64,000 nt of DNA from UBA8522 sp964353705 (GCA_964353705.1 CAYGXD010000004.1:6599-70598), one strand, 5' to 3'. Shown: positions 47,954 to 57,073, counted from the first letter of the stretch. The notes: a model not told the origin generated them from the letters alone. Numbers and translations are program-made.

Positions 47954-48520
47954 ATGATCAACGCCACTCAGATCCGGAGAGGGATGCTCATCATCCTGGA
48001 CGGCCAGCTGTTCCGCGTACTCGAGGCCACCCATGTCACCCCGGGACGATGGAAGGCGATGATGCAGACCAAGCTCCGCAACATCAAGGACGGGAGCCTG
48101 CTCAACTACCGGTTCCGTTCCGAGGACCGGGTGGAGCAGGCGTTCCTCGAAGAAGTGGAGATGGAATTTCTTTACATGGCCGGCGAAGACGCCGTTTTTA
48201 TGAACCTCGAAAATTACGAACAGATCCGCCTTTCTCCCGAGATCATCGGAGACGGCGTCAATTATCTCGTCCCCAATATCGTCTTCACTATCGAGCTCTA
48301 TGAGGGCCGGCCGGTCGCCGTCCGTCCTCCTCTGACCGTGGAGCTGAAGGTCGTCAGGACCGATCCGTTCATGAAGGGGGCCACCCAGTCGGCCAGCAGC
48401 AAACCGGCCACGCTGGAGACCGGACTGATCGTCACAGTCCCGCAGTTCATCAACGAGGGGGATGCCGTCCGCATAGACACCCGGGATGACAAATACGTCG
48501 AACGGGCCAAGTCGGGTTAA
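47954..48520 (+). CDS. efp: Translation elongation factor P
   Basis: A 188-residue, three-domain OB/KOW protein that rescues ribosomes at polyproline. It begins MINATQIRRGMLIILDGQLFRVLEATHV. The modified-loop sequence is TPGRWKAMMQTK, with Arg32 at the position that aligns with the modified Lys or Arg, and Trp33 where glycine is usual. Later domains carry FMNLENYEQIRLSPEIIGD and VRIDTRDDKYVERAKSG, the normal C-terminus. AGGAGG lies about 5 bases before the ATG. No EarP, EpmA or YmfI-type modification gene is nearby. Confidence 0.95.
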   Translation: MINATQIRRGMLIILDGQLFRVLEATHVTPGRWKAMMQTKLRNIKDGSLLNYRFRSEDRVEQAFLEEVEMEFLYMAGEDAVFMNLENYEQIRLSPEIIGDGVNYLVPNIVFTIELYEGRPVAVRPPLTVELKVVRTDPFMKGATQSASSKPATLETGLIVTVPQFINEGDAVRIDTRDDKYVERAKSG

Positions 48521-48531
48521 CGCTCGACTCG

Positions 48532-48547
48532 AAGGGGAAGACCCCTT
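48532..48547. terminator. Hairpin between convergent efp and propeller genes
   Basis: A perfect 6-bp inverted repeat AAGGGG-AAGA-CCCCTT in the 25-base gap, overlapping the stop codon of the minus-strand gene. It could serve both transcripts, but no U-tract follows on either side. Confidence 0.4.
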
Positions 48548-50717
48548 AGAAAGTCTGGCGGTAGACGCCGAGATTGCCGTGCCTGTCGGTCACCCGGACG
48601 GTGACCAGGCTCTCTGAGCCCGCCGCGAGCGGTACCCGGACCTTAAAACTCTCAACCCGGGAATCACAGATGCCGTCGGCCGGAAAGATCACCCGCCACT
48701 CTCCCGGCCGGATGAGACACTCCGCTTCCCGGATGGAAGAGAAGGAGTCCTCCGCTTGAAAGGCGACATCAAGCGAGTTCCCGTTCCGGACCGCGGTAAA
48801 GCCCTTGATGACCGGCAGGGAATTGTCGATGACCAAAGGGGAGCTCGTCTTTTCGGCCCGGAGCTCCGATCCCGGAGGGTTGGAGTTCAGGTCGCCGGCG
48901 CCGAGTTTTATGAAGTAGACCCCGTCGGGATAGGTGAGGGTGTTGAAGACAAACAGGAAGTCCTTCCAGCCGTCCTTGACCACGCGCCAGATGTCTTCTC
49001 CCTCTCTCCTGATCGAAATCGTATAGAGGAGACGGTCGTCGTTTTCGTCGGTCGCTTCCCAGGTCACCGTCTGATATCCTTGGCGTTCCACCTTCTTGGC
49101 CATATACAGGGATCGGCCCTCCTTCCGGCTTTGTTCCCCGCCCGCCGGAGTCTCCTCGCTTCCCCAGATGATCTCCTCCTGGTCGGGAGGCTTGAGGTAA
49201 ACCTCGTTGGGCGGCAGCAGGTCCAGCTTCTCGACGATGGGAGCGATGTTGGCTTGCAGATAAAAGAGAGACACCCGCTGCAGCCAAGGGGAAACGTTTC
49301 CGGACTGGGTCCGGAACAGGATCTTGAACTGCAGATAGCGGGCTTTTGGACTCAGGATCTGTTCTTCCTTTTTCTGGATAGGAGGAGACCAGTCGCTCCA
49401 CATGCTGTTCGGTTCGAAGGAATTCCCGCTCCTCGTCTGCAGCTGGAGGGTTGTCCCCGCCGGCGGCTGGCCATCGAACTCCAGCTGGCCCCAGGAGGAT
49501 ACCGTCCGGGTATCCAAGACATCGCTGACGTACTCGCCGCTGGACCTCCGCTCGGATGAAAGAACGGTCAGCCGCGAAGGATTGTCGGCCAGGGCATAGA
49601 TCCTCGTGTCAACGGGAACGAGGGAATAGACCTGCTCCGATGAGCCCTGCGTGAGCAGCGAGACCCTCTCATCGTTGTCGATAACATAGATACGGCCCCT
49701 GTTTCCGGTCCCGAAAAGGAGCCTCTTGTCCTGTTCTCGCCAGAGCAAGGAGTAAATGAGTTCGTCCTCAGATTCCCACAGCTTCTTGGCGATCCCATCC
49801 GGGCGGACCCGGAAGAGCGCGCTGGGCTCTTTGCCGGAAGAAACTTGGGCCATGGGCGCGGCCGCGCCGGACGGCGCCGAAGCGCTTGCGGTGACGGTGA
49901 CATCGGCGGCGAGACGGACGGCAGGATCGGCGGCCTCTTCCTTCCTGGCCCGGGACGGAGTCCCGCCGCAGGCGGCATAGATATTGCCGTCCGCGTCAAG
50001 GGCCAAACTCTTGATCTCCTCAAAGGGTGATTCAAACAAAACCGTTGTCCGGCCGTCGGCACTGAGCCGGTAAATAACTCCGACGCCGCCGCTCCCGGCA
50101 AGAAAACCCCCCTCCCGGGACTTCTTCAGACAGAGGACGTGATTTTCCTCGGCCTTGAGCACTCGCTGGCCTTCGCCCTGAAGGTTGATCCTATAGACTC
50201 CGCCCGCCTCTCCGACCGCAGCCATCAGGAAACCGTCTTCCGAGAAGGCCAGGTCCCAAACGTATTTCTCCTCCGGGTTGAAAAAGGCCGTTCCCTGGTC
50301 CTTGCCGGTGATTTTGTAGACCTTGCCGTTGGGGGAAGTCCCGGCGTACAACGCGCCCTTTTCGTCAATGGCCAGGCAGGTGACGTCCATCTCCTGGGTT
50401 TGGAAATAGAGCTCGGCCTTGCCATCCTTGCCGAGCCGGAAGACCTTTCCCCCGTGTCCAGTTCCCAGATACCCAACCCCGTCCTGTCCGAGGATAAAAG
50501 AGAGATAGAATTCCTCGGCCGGCCCTTCCAGCTTATCCTCCTTCGGCCCAAGAGAAAGCACACCCTCGAAGGAAACCGAGATACCGTCCAGCTTGCCCTT
50601 CAGAAAGTCATCCTTGGTCCGAAGCTCCCATTTACGCGGGGCCACGGCCTCGAGCGAAGAAACAAATCCGACTATTCCGATAATAAAAATAACCTTTAGC
50701 CCTTTGGTCATTCTCAT
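48546..50717 (-). CDS. Secreted beta-propeller protein of unknown function
   Basis: A 723-residue exported protein. After a signal segment (about 5-24), residues 60-400 repeat a propeller-blade pattern (GVGYLGTGHGGKVFRLGKDG, GALYAGTSPNGKVYKITGKD, GNIYAACGG, RLLFGTGNRGRIYVIDND). An Ala/Ser-rich linker near 265-300 interrupts the repeats. The C-terminal part looks like fibronectin-III or Ig-like modules (WSDWSPPIQ, NIAPIVEKLDLLPPNE, WEATDENDDRLLYTISIR). GGAG 7 bases before the ATG at 50717 decides the start over one at 50774. It follows the S55 protease by 10 bases, so the two are probably co-expressed. Confidence 0.8.
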   Translation of the reverse strand: MRMTKGLKVIFIIGIVGFVSSLEAVAPRKWELRTKDDFLKGKLDGISVSFEGVLSLGPKEDKLEGPAEEFYLSFILGQDGVGYLGTGHGGKVFRLGKDGKAELYFQTQEMDVTCLAIDEKGALYAGTSPNGKVYKITGKDQGTAFFNPEEKYVWDLAFSEDGFLMAAVGEAGGVYRINLQGEGQRVLKAEENHVLCLKKSREGGFLAGSGGVGVIYRLSADGRTTVLFESPFEEIKSLALDADGNIYAACGGTPSRARKEEAADPAVRLAADVTVTASASAPSGAAAPMAQVSSGKEPSALFRVRPDGIAKKLWESEDELIYSLLWREQDKRLLFGTGNRGRIYVIDNDERVSLLTQGSSEQVYSLVPVDTRIYALADNPSRLTVLSSERRSSGEYVSDVLDTRTVSSWGQLEFDGQPPAGTTLQLQTRSGNSFEPNSMWSDWSPPIQKKEEQILSPKARYLQFKILFRTQSGNVSPWLQRVSLFYLQANIAPIVEKLDLLPPNEVYLKPPDQEEIIWGSEETPAGGEQSRKEGRSLYMAKKVERQGYQTVTWEATDENDDRLLYTISIRREGEDIWRVVKDGWKDFLFVFNTLTYPDGVYFIKLGAGDLNSNPPGSELRAEKTSSPLVIDNSLPVIKGFTAVRNGNSLDVAFQAEDSFSSIREAECLIRPGEWRVIFPADGICDSRVESFKVRVPLAAGSESLVTVRVTDRHGNLGVYRQTF

Positions 50718-50727
50718 CCCGGGTCTC

Positions 50728-52608
50728 CTATTTCTTGATCTTGACGGGAATAGAGGCCATCCCCCGGAAAACATAGGGAATGGGGAGCTGGTATTCCCCG
50801 AGGGTGGACCGGGTCAGCTCGGTGGGCGCAGAGGACGCGGCCCGCGGAGAGGCGAACAGCGATTTCATGGAAGGCGGCAGGTTCGGCATCTCCTCGCCTT
50901 TGACGAAGAGCCCTGGCTTAGAAGCGATCATCTTGAAGTAAACGCGGTTGTTCTTGCGCAAATTGTTGAGGATACGGATCAACTGACCCAGGCTGCGGGG
51001 GACGAAATCCTGAGTCCGGTACTGGAGAGCCTCGACCTGGTGGACGGAAGCGGCATCGGCGATGATCAGGAGGAACTCGGAGCCGGCCGGGAGCGGAGGA
51101 GCTTCGATAGTGACCTCCTCCTCGAAGCTCTGGCCCCCGAAGGCCCGGCAGTAAATCTTCACCTGAATCCGTTCGCCCGCCGAAACCTCGTACTTGTCCA
51201 GCCAGACTCTCTCCAGGGAGGCGAACCTCACTTCCTCCAGGACCCGGATGCCCAGCTTTATCCGGTGAATGCCGACCGGCTCGAACTCGTTGTTATTCAG
51301 GAAGTAGACCACTGCGGTCAAGAGGCCGCCGAGGTTCGTCGCGGCCGCATCCAGGTTGCCGGCGAAGAGGTCTTCAAGATGGACACCGGATCCGTTGTCC
51401 AAATAGACATCTCCATCGAGTCCGAAGGAAAGATCCCCAATGGAGCGTTCTTCGCTCGAAAGAAGGGAGGCCAGCGCCATGTTCAAAAGCAACGGGGTGA
51501 GGAGCTTGTCGTTACTCAGCTCGACCTTGAATTCCCTGATCTGTCCCGACACCCGGCTGAGGCGGACCTCGAGAGGGACGGGCTGCGGCATCCGGCCCAG
51601 TTCGCCCGCCATGCCGGCCGTCCGGTCCTGCGAGAAACGCCCCAATCGCTCTCCCGCCGTGGCCAGTTTGAACGAGCTCTCGACGCTCGGGACGACGGCC
51701 ATGACGCTGGCCCTGGCCATGGAATAGTCCACCTTCCCCAGGTTATAGAGCGGATGCCCGAAGGCCAGCACCTTCTCCCCGTCGACATAAGTCACGGTGC
51801 CCACCGCGGCGGAGCTGAGGTCTCCGCCGACCAGTTCAACGGCGACGGGATCGCCTTCCCGGAGAGCCGCCGCTGTCCCGGGGGCAGCGGCTCGGGATTG
51901 TCCCGCGACGCCCGTTTCCATGGGGACGAGCCCCCAGCGGCTGAACAGGGGCCGGGCTTCCTCGACGACAGCCGGAGAGAATCCGCCGAAGACAAGAGGG
52001 ACTCCGATCGGGGAAAGTGTCTTTCCCTGGGAGAAAACGGCCGGCCGCGTCCCCACCGCGTCCTTGACCACGGCGATGAGGTCCGCCAGGGAAAGGCTGG
52101 TCTTAAGCGGGAACGAAGCGACGGCGGAAGGCTTGGCCGGCCCGGGCTGATCGGCCACGGCCAGCATCTCGCCGATCGGCGTAATCCCGGCGATCGGCTC
52201 TTTGGAAAAGGGAAAAGAATAGGCGACGGCGCCGACGAGCTTGCCGTCGAGATAGACAGGACTTCCGCTCATGCCTTGGATGATACCGGTGCGCTCGAGG
52301 TCTTTGCCGGAGAGCCTGGCCAGGATGATATTCCTTTTGGGCTGATTGTTGGCGATAATACCCAGGATCTCGACATCGAACTCCTCGATGTCCCCGGCCA
52401 GAAAAACTGTCCTGCCCTTCCCTTTCATGCCCGGCTTCACCTGTTCCAAGGGCATGGTGGGGGTTGATGCCTGGACCAGCCCGAGACACATTCCCCAAAT
52501 GACCGCCAGCGCCGCGATGTGTTTAATGGCACTTCTCCCTAGGAATGTCCATTCTCCGTATCTCCTTGGGCGGTCCCGCAGGCGTTGACCCGGAAAGACA
52601 ACTTTCAT
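50728..52608 (-). CDS. SpoIVB-type S55 serine peptidase, exported
   Basis: Up to 626 residues. A hydrophobic segment (about 30-48, ending QAS) targets export. The S55 domain has the catalytic GMSGSPVYLDGKLVGAVAYSFPFS, with Ser116, and DIEEFDVEILGII upstream as in SpoIVB. A basic residue-rich PDZ-like spacing is not evident. The C-terminal half (about 330-600) is unassigned beta-rich sequence. SpoIVB in Bacillus cleaves SpoIVFA; in this non-spore-forming context the target is unknown. The ATG at 52608 has no SD; an ATT at 52527, 7 bases after AGGGAG, would give a perfect signal peptide start (see findings). Confidence 0.85.
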   Translation of the reverse strand: MKVVFPGQRLRDRPRRYGEWTFLGRSAIKHIAALAVIWGMCLGLVQASTPTMPLEQVKPGMKGKGRTVFLAGDIEEFDVEILGIIANNQPKRNIILARLSGKDLERTGIIQGMSGSPVYLDGKLVGAVAYSFPFSKEPIAGITPIGEMLAVADQPGPAKPSAVASFPLKTSLSLADLIAVVKDAVGTRPAVFSQGKTLSPIGVPLVFGGFSPAVVEEARPLFSRWGLVPMETGVAGQSRAAAPGTAAALREGDPVAVELVGGDLSSAAVGTVTYVDGEKVLAFGHPLYNLGKVDYSMARASVMAVVPSVESSFKLATAGERLGRFSQDRTAGMAGELGRMPQPVPLEVRLSRVSGQIREFKVELSNDKLLTPLLLNMALASLLSSEERSIGDLSFGLDGDVYLDNGSGVHLEDLFAGNLDAAATNLGGLLTAVVYFLNNNEFEPVGIHRIKLGIRVLEEVRFASLERVWLDKYEVSAGERIQVKIYCRAFGGQSFEEEVTIEAPPLPAGSEFLLIIADAASVHQVEALQYRTQDFVPRSLGQLIRILNNLRKNNRVYFKMIASKPGLFVKGEEMPNLPPSMKSLFASPRAASSAPTELTRSTLGEYQLPIPYVFRGMASIPVKIKK

Positions 52609-52619
52609 ACAATGGGGCC

Positions 52620-53585
52620 ATGAAAGCCTTCCTCACCGGCGGAACCGGATTCATCGGAACTCATCTGATCGATCTCCTGCTGGCCAAGGGTGCGGAGGTC
52701 CACGTCCTTGCCCGGAATCCGGATAAAGAATCCGCCCTCCTGAAAAAGGAGGTCAGCCTGCTGAGGGGGGACCTTTTCTCTATCCCTGTGCTTCCGGCCG
52801 GCCTCGACATCGTGTTCCACCTTGCCGGCAAAATACGATCTCTGAATTCAGCTGATTATTATACTGTAAACCAGGAAGGGACAGCAAGCCTTTTCCGCTC
52901 CTTGGGGCGACTCAAAGAGCGTCCCAAGGTCATCGTGCTCAGCAGCCAGGCGGCGGCCGGCCCGTCTCTGGATGGACGGCCCGTCAAGGAGAGCGATCCG
53001 CCGCGCCCCGTTACCCCCTATGGATGGAGCAAGCTGCGCTGCGAGCAGGAAGCCCTCCGGTTCAGGGACGAATTCCCCATAGCCATCGTCAGAGCCTGCT
53101 CAGTTTTCGGACCGAAGGACCGGGATTTCCTCCCTTATTTCAAGATCGCGGCCAGGGGTATCGTGCTCAGTCTGAGAGAGGAAAAAGCCGCCAGCCTCAT
53201 CTATGTCAAGGACCTGGCCGAAGCGCTTTTCCTCTGCGCCGGCGCCCGGCTTCCGAGCGGAGAGATCCTCAACGTCGCCGACGCCAGGCCATATACCTTG
53301 GACGAACTGGGGATGGCCATGGCCGCAGCCCTGGGCAAGAGATGCCGGATGGTGAGGCTCCCTAAAGGCTTTTTCTATCTTCTCTCGTTTCTCTATGAGG
53401 CCGGCAATCATCTGACGCGCAATCCGGGAGTCTTCAACCGCACCAAATACCGTGAACTCGTTCAGCCCGGCTGGATGGTGGATGTCAGAAAGGCTGCCGA
53501 GTTGCTTGGCTTCCGCCCGCGTTACAGTCTGGAGCAGGCATTGCGGGAGACGATATCCTGGTATGTCGCCGCGCGCTGGATGTGA
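52620..53585 (+). CDS. NAD-dependent epimerase/dehydratase (extended SDR)
   Basis: A 321-residue SDR. MKAFLTGGTGFIGTHLIDLLL is the glycine-rich NAD motif, VFHLAGKIRS follows near 65, and the catalytic pair is YGWSK near 135. LIYVKDLAEALFLCAG near 200 and FNRTKYRELVQPGWMVD near 272 are typical of sterol/dihydroflavonol-reductase-like or hopanoid-associated sugar epimerases. The substrate is not decidable. The ATG at 52620 begins the NAD fold exactly; an upstream ATG at 52545 would add 25 unrelated residues. Its start is 11 bases from the divergent S55 gene start. Confidence 0.88.
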   Translation: MKAFLTGGTGFIGTHLIDLLLAKGAEVHVLARNPDKESALLKKEVSLLRGDLFSIPVLPAGLDIVFHLAGKIRSLNSADYYTVNQEGTASLFRSLGRLKERPKVIVLSSQAAAGPSLDGRPVKESDPPRPVTPYGWSKLRCEQEALRFRDEFPIAIVRACSVFGPKDRDFLPYFKIAARGIVLSLREEKAASLIYVKDLAEALFLCAGARLPSGEILNVADARPYTLDELGMAMAAALGKRCRMVRLPKGFFYLLSFLYEAGNHLTRNPGVFNRTKYRELVQPGWMVDVRKAAELLGFRPRYSLEQALRETISWYVAARWM

Positions 53586-53591
53586 AAGGCC

Positions 53592-54077
53592 TCAGGACCT
53601 TTTCGGGACGGGAACAGGCCGGGTGGAAAAGGTGACGAAGAACTTGGCCGTGTTCTTGACGCACCACCCATCCTCGCGAGACCGGGCGAAATACTTAACT
53701 CTTCCCTCCAGGATATGGCTTCCCTTCTTGGCCGCCGGGCTGACCGTGAAGGGGATGCGAATAGCCCTGGACAGGTCGAGCGCCTCTTCTTCCCCCCGGA
53801 CCACGGTCTCGATCTCCAGGTCCGTTGCGTTATAGAAGTTCTTGGGAAAGATGATCTCGGCGCAGGGCTTGAACTCGATGATGAAATCAGGCTGGGGGCT
53901 GACAGAGAGGCCCTCGCGAAGGCTGAGCTTCAAGAAGACGGCTCCCTCCTCTCCCCGTAAGAGCTTGCGGGGAACGATCGAAGCTTCGATTTTGAGGAAG
54001 TCCTCCTGAGCGGAGAAAAGGCTGACGAGAACGAGACCCAGGGCGCCGGTTAACAGTCGGCCCGGGCTCGTCGTCAT
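53592..54077 (-). CDS. Exported protein with DsbD N-terminal-like domain
   Basis: A 161-residue exported protein. After a signal (about 6-23) the domain runs KIEASIVPRKLLRGEEGAVFLKLSLREGLSVSPQPDFIIEF, which resembles the N-terminal domain of DsbD (DsbD-alpha). Later FPKNFYNATDLEIETVVRGEEEALDLSRAIRIPFTVSP fits the same fold. The CxxxxxC pair needed for electron transfer is absent; only single cysteines occur, so it is not redox-active DsbD. ATG at 54077 is chosen because a promoter overlaps the alternative ATG at 54107. Its stop is 6 bases from the convergent epimerase stop. Confidence 0.72.
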   Translation of the reverse strand: MTTSPGRLLTGALGLVLVSLFSAQEDFLKIEASIVPRKLLRGEEGAVFLKLSLREGLSVSPQPDFIIEFKPCAEIIFPKNFYNATDLEIETVVRGEEEALDLSRAIRIPFTVSPAAKKGSHILEGRVKYFARSREDGWCVKNTAKFFVTFSTRPVPVPKRS

Positions 54078-54105
54078 GGGTCTTATTCCACTTTTTCCCG
54101 ATGCC

Positions 54106-54135
54106 ATGGTACTCTCGGGGGGCCGAGCGCGTCAA
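54106..54135 (-). promoter_or_regulatory. Candidate promoter for the DsbD-N-like gene
   Basis: On the minus strand TTGACG (54130-54135) and TACCAT (54106-54111) are spaced 18 bases. The -10 box overlaps the ATG at 54107, so transcription would start below it and translation would use the ATG at 54077. Confidence 0.45.
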
Positions 54136-54196
54136 CTGAAACAAAATTTCCGCCTTTATTTTTGAAAACTCATCCATTATAATGAGGGCCATTGCC

Positions 54197-55198
54197 ATGA
54201 GCAGACGAACGATTATAGCCGGAATCGGTCATTTCGTCCCGCCCCGCGTGGTCACCAACTTCGACCTCGAAAAACTGATGAACACCTCTGACGAATGGAT
54301 CCGTCAGAGGTCGGGAATCGTCGAAAGGCATCACGTCGAGCCGGGAGTGGGAACCTCGGAACTGGCCACCGAGGCCTCGTTGCGGGCGATCGAAAACGCC
54401 GGTATCGAGAAATCCCAGATCGACTTCATCATCGCCGCCACCCTCTCTCCCGACCACTATTTCCCCGGCATCGGCGTCATGGTCCAGGCTAAGCTGGGCC
54501 TCGCCCCGATCGGCGCCGTCGATATCCGGAACCAGTGCTCCGGTTTCATCTACGCCCTTTCGGTGGCCGACCAATACATCCGGACGGGGGCCTATAAGAA
54601 AATCCTGCTGGTGGCCGCCGAGGTCCAATCGACCAACCTGGATTACTCCGACAGCGGCCGGGACATGGCCGTCCTCTTTGGAGACGGCGCGGCGGCGCTC
54701 ATCCTTGAAGCAAACGAACTGGACAACGGGAGGGGCGTCCTGTCCACCCATCTCTTTGCCGACGGCCGTCATGTCTCCGACCTCTGGCTGGAAAAGCCGA
54801 GCTGCCTGGACAAGCCGTGCGTCACGGAAGAGATGGCCCGGACGAGAAAGTTTTTCCCTTATATGGACGGCAAGAATGTCTTCAAGAATGCGTCTGAAAA
54901 AATGCCGGCCGCCGTCCGGACCGCCCTCGAGCATAACGGCCTTAAGGTCGAGGACGTCGCTCTTCTCATCCCCCACCAGGCCAACGACCGGATCAGCCAG
55001 ATGGTTGCCCATAATCTCAAGATCCCCCTGGAGAAGGTTGTCCGCAACATCCACAAGTACGGCAACACGACGGCGGCGTCGATCCCCATCGCCCTCGCTG
55101 AATCCGTCCAGGAGGGCCGGGTCAAAACCGGGGATATCATCGTGCTGACGGCCTTTGGCTCCGGCTACACCTGGGCGTCTGCAGTCCTGCGATGGTGA
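54197..55198 (+). CDS. fabH: 3-oxoacyl-ACP synthase III (FabH)
   Basis: A 333-residue thiolase-fold condensing enzyme starting fatty acid synthesis from acyl-CoA and malonyl-ACP. The catalytic triad is visible: Cys in IRNQCSGFIYAL (near 113), His in LLIPHQANDRI and Asn in HKYGNTTAASIPIAL. TSDEWIRQRSGI at the N-terminus is the FabH signature. The ATG at 54197 has GAGGG 8 bases upstream; the ATG at 54182 lies inside a TATAAT (54178-54183) and lacks an SD. Acyl-CoA preference is unknown. Confidence 0.94.
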   Translation: MSRRTIIAGIGHFVPPRVVTNFDLEKLMNTSDEWIRQRSGIVERHHVEPGVGTSELATEASLRAIENAGIEKSQIDFIIAATLSPDHYFPGIGVMVQAKLGLAPIGAVDIRNQCSGFIYALSVADQYIRTGAYKKILLVAAEVQSTNLDYSDSGRDMAVLFGDGAAALILEANELDNGRGVLSTHLFADGRHVSDLWLEKPSCLDKPCVTEEMARTRKFFPYMDGKNVFKNASEKMPAAVRTALEHNGLKVEDVALLIPHQANDRISQMVAHNLKIPLEKVVRNIHKYGNTTAASIPIALAESVQEGRVKTGDIIVLTAFGSGYTWASAVLRW

Positions 55199-55210
55199 GG
55201 CAAAAGTCCC

Positions 55211-55240
55211 TTGGATTCCCTTTCCTTTTTATGTTAGTAT
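55211..55240 (+). promoter_or_regulatory. Candidate promoter for the DUF885 gene
   Basis: TTGGAT (55211-55216) and TAGTAT (55235-55240) are spaced 18 bases, with TG one base before the -10 (TGTTAGTAT). A second perfect TATAAT occurs at 55273-55278 but lies too near the ATG and lacks a -35. Confidence 0.45.
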
Positions 55241-55294
55241 GCGCCGTTAGGAATATTCCGGGATATGGATTGTATAATAAATAAGGAGGCTCCC

Positions 55295-57073
55295 ATGCGA
55301 AAAACTACGGTTCCTGTCATCCTATTCGTCCTTGTCTTTATGTTCCTGGGCCTAGGCTTTCTCCTCTCCCAGCAGAACGGGGAAGAGGCCAAGTTCCAGA
55401 AAGTGATGGACGCCTATCTTGATGCTTATTGGAAATTCTACCCGACCGCGGCTACCCTGGCCGGCTTTCACAAGTACGATGACAAGCTCGAAGACCTGAG
55501 CGAGAAGAACATCGATAAGCACCACGATGAGCTGGACCTTTTCAGCCAGGACATGGTGACCAAAGCGGACAAGACCAAACTGGCAGTCGATTCCCAGGTC
55601 GACTACGACATCGTGAGAAACGCCCTCGACCTGGAGCTCATGCGCCATGAGAACATCCTCCCCTGGCAATACAACCCCGTCTTTTATAACCAGCTCTTCT
55701 TGAACAGCCTGCGGAGCCTCCTGACCACCGAGTTCGCTCCTCTTGATGCCCGGATGAAGGGAGCGATCGAGAGGGCCAAGGCCCTTCCCGGCCTGATCAA
55801 GCAGGCGAAAACAAACCTGCAAACCCCGCCCCAGATCTACACGGAAACAGCCATCAAGCAATTCCCCGGGATCATGGATTTTTACAAAGTCGATGTCCCC
55901 CGGCTCATCGAACCGGCGCCGGCCGAAATGAAATCCCGGTTTCAGGCCGAATGGACAAAGGTGGTGGCCGCCCTGGAAGACTACCAGTCGTTCCTTCAAA
56001 CTCAACTCCTACCCAAGTCCACGGGCAATTTCCGTCTCGGCGAGCCGGCCCATTCCCGGCTACTCACCTTGACCAGTGAGTTCAGCATTCCCGCCCAGGA
56101 GCTGGTCGCCCGGGCCAAGGCCGATTACAACAACATCCGTCGCGAGATGGCCATGGTCTCCATGCCCTTTTATCGGATCATGTACCCCAACATCAACATG
56201 GAGCAGCTCTCGACCCAATACAACGAAGAACAGCTCAGAAGCATTTTCATCAAGGGCGTTCTGGACAAGATCAAGGGAGAGCATCCCACCAAAGAGAACT
56301 TCATCGACCGGGCCAAGGCCAGCGCAGCGACGATCAAGTCGTTCCTCAGCGAAAAAGGGATCGTTGAACTCCCCAGCGGCGAACTGGCCATCGAGCCGAT
56401 GCCCCGGGCCGAGCAGGGAGTCTGTTGGGCACGCCTGCTTTCCCCCGGCGCCTATGACGCAACCGGGTCCTACGCCGTCCAGATTTCTCCCCTGCCGGAT
56501 GATTGGCCGGCCGAAAAGACCGAGTCCCTGCTCGAGGAATACAACAACTTCTACGCCCCTTGGTGGACGGTGCGCAATGTCTATCCGGGTTGGTTCATTT
56601 CCACGTTCTTCACCCAGAAGTCCGGCTCCCTTATGACAAAACTCTATCCTAATATGCCTCTGATCAAAGGCTGGCCGGTGAGTCTCGAAGAGACGATGAT
56701 CCTGAACGGATTCGGCAATTTCGACCTTCGCCTGAGGATGAATCAGCTCAAGAGCCAGCTCAAGGTGGTCCTGGACTTCCAGCTGGAGCTCAATATCCAC
56801 CAGGGCGGGATGACCAAGGAACAGGCCGTCCAGTATATGACGGCCGGCGGTTTCCAGACCCCGGCGGAAGCCGAATGGAAATGGAACCGGATCCTTCTCA
56901 TGCCCTGTGACTCCGCCTATGCCTACATCGGCTACCAGGAGATCATGGACATACAGAAGGACTATAAGAAAGCCAAGGGCGAAGCTTACAACGAGAAAGA
57001 GTTCCTTCAGAAGTTGCTGGACTACGGCGCCCTGCCCATCCGCCATCTGAAGGCCAAGCTGGCCGGGCAATAG
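55295..57073 (+). CDS. DUF885 family protein, exported
   Basis: A 592-residue protein with an N-terminal hydrophobic export segment. DUF885 is a helical family related to M32-like metallopeptidases; typical pieces here are YWKFYPTAATLAGFHKYDDKLEDLS, DSQVDYDIVRNALD and the C-terminal GGMTKEQAVQYMTAGGFQTPAEAEWKWNRI, followed by CDSAYAYIGYQEIMD. Most family members have HExxH-like zinc motifs (EGWA or HE); here GWPVSLEETMI replaces that region, so catalytic competence is uncertain. AAGGAGG 5 bases before the ATG at 55295 decides the start. tatD follows after 59 bases. Confidence 0.85.
   Translation: MRKTTVPVILFVLVFMFLGLGFLLSQQNGEEAKFQKVMDAYLDAYWKFYPTAATLAGFHKYDDKLEDLSEKNIDKHHDELDLFSQDMVTKADKTKLAVDSQVDYDIVRNALDLELMRHENILPWQYNPVFYNQLFLNSLRSLLTTEFAPLDARMKGAIERAKALPGLIKQAKTNLQTPPQIYTETAIKQFPGIMDFYKVDVPRLIEPAPAEMKSRFQAEWTKVVAALEDYQSFLQTQLLPKSTGNFRLGEPAHSRLLTLTSEFSIPAQELVARAKADYNNIRREMAMVSMPFYRIMYPNINMEQLSTQYNEEQLRSIFIKGVLDKIKGEHPTKENFIDRAKASAATIKSFLSEKGIVELPSGELAIEPMPRAEQGVCWARLLSPGAYDATGSYAVQISPLPDDWPAEKTESLLEEYNNFYAPWWTVRNVYPGWFISTFFTQKSGSLMTKLYPNMPLIKGWPVSLEETMILNGFGNFDLRLRMNQLKSQLKVVLDFQLELNIHQGGMTKEQAVQYMTAGGFQTPAEAEWKWNRILLMPCDSAYAYIGYQEIMDIQKDYKKAKGEAYNEKEFLQKLLDYGALPIRHLKAKLAGQ

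Noticed and set aside
55273..55278. Perfect TATAAT as promoter of the DUF885 gene
   Set aside because: It lies 16 bases before the ATG, has no -35 at the right distance, and would exclude the strong SD from the transcript.
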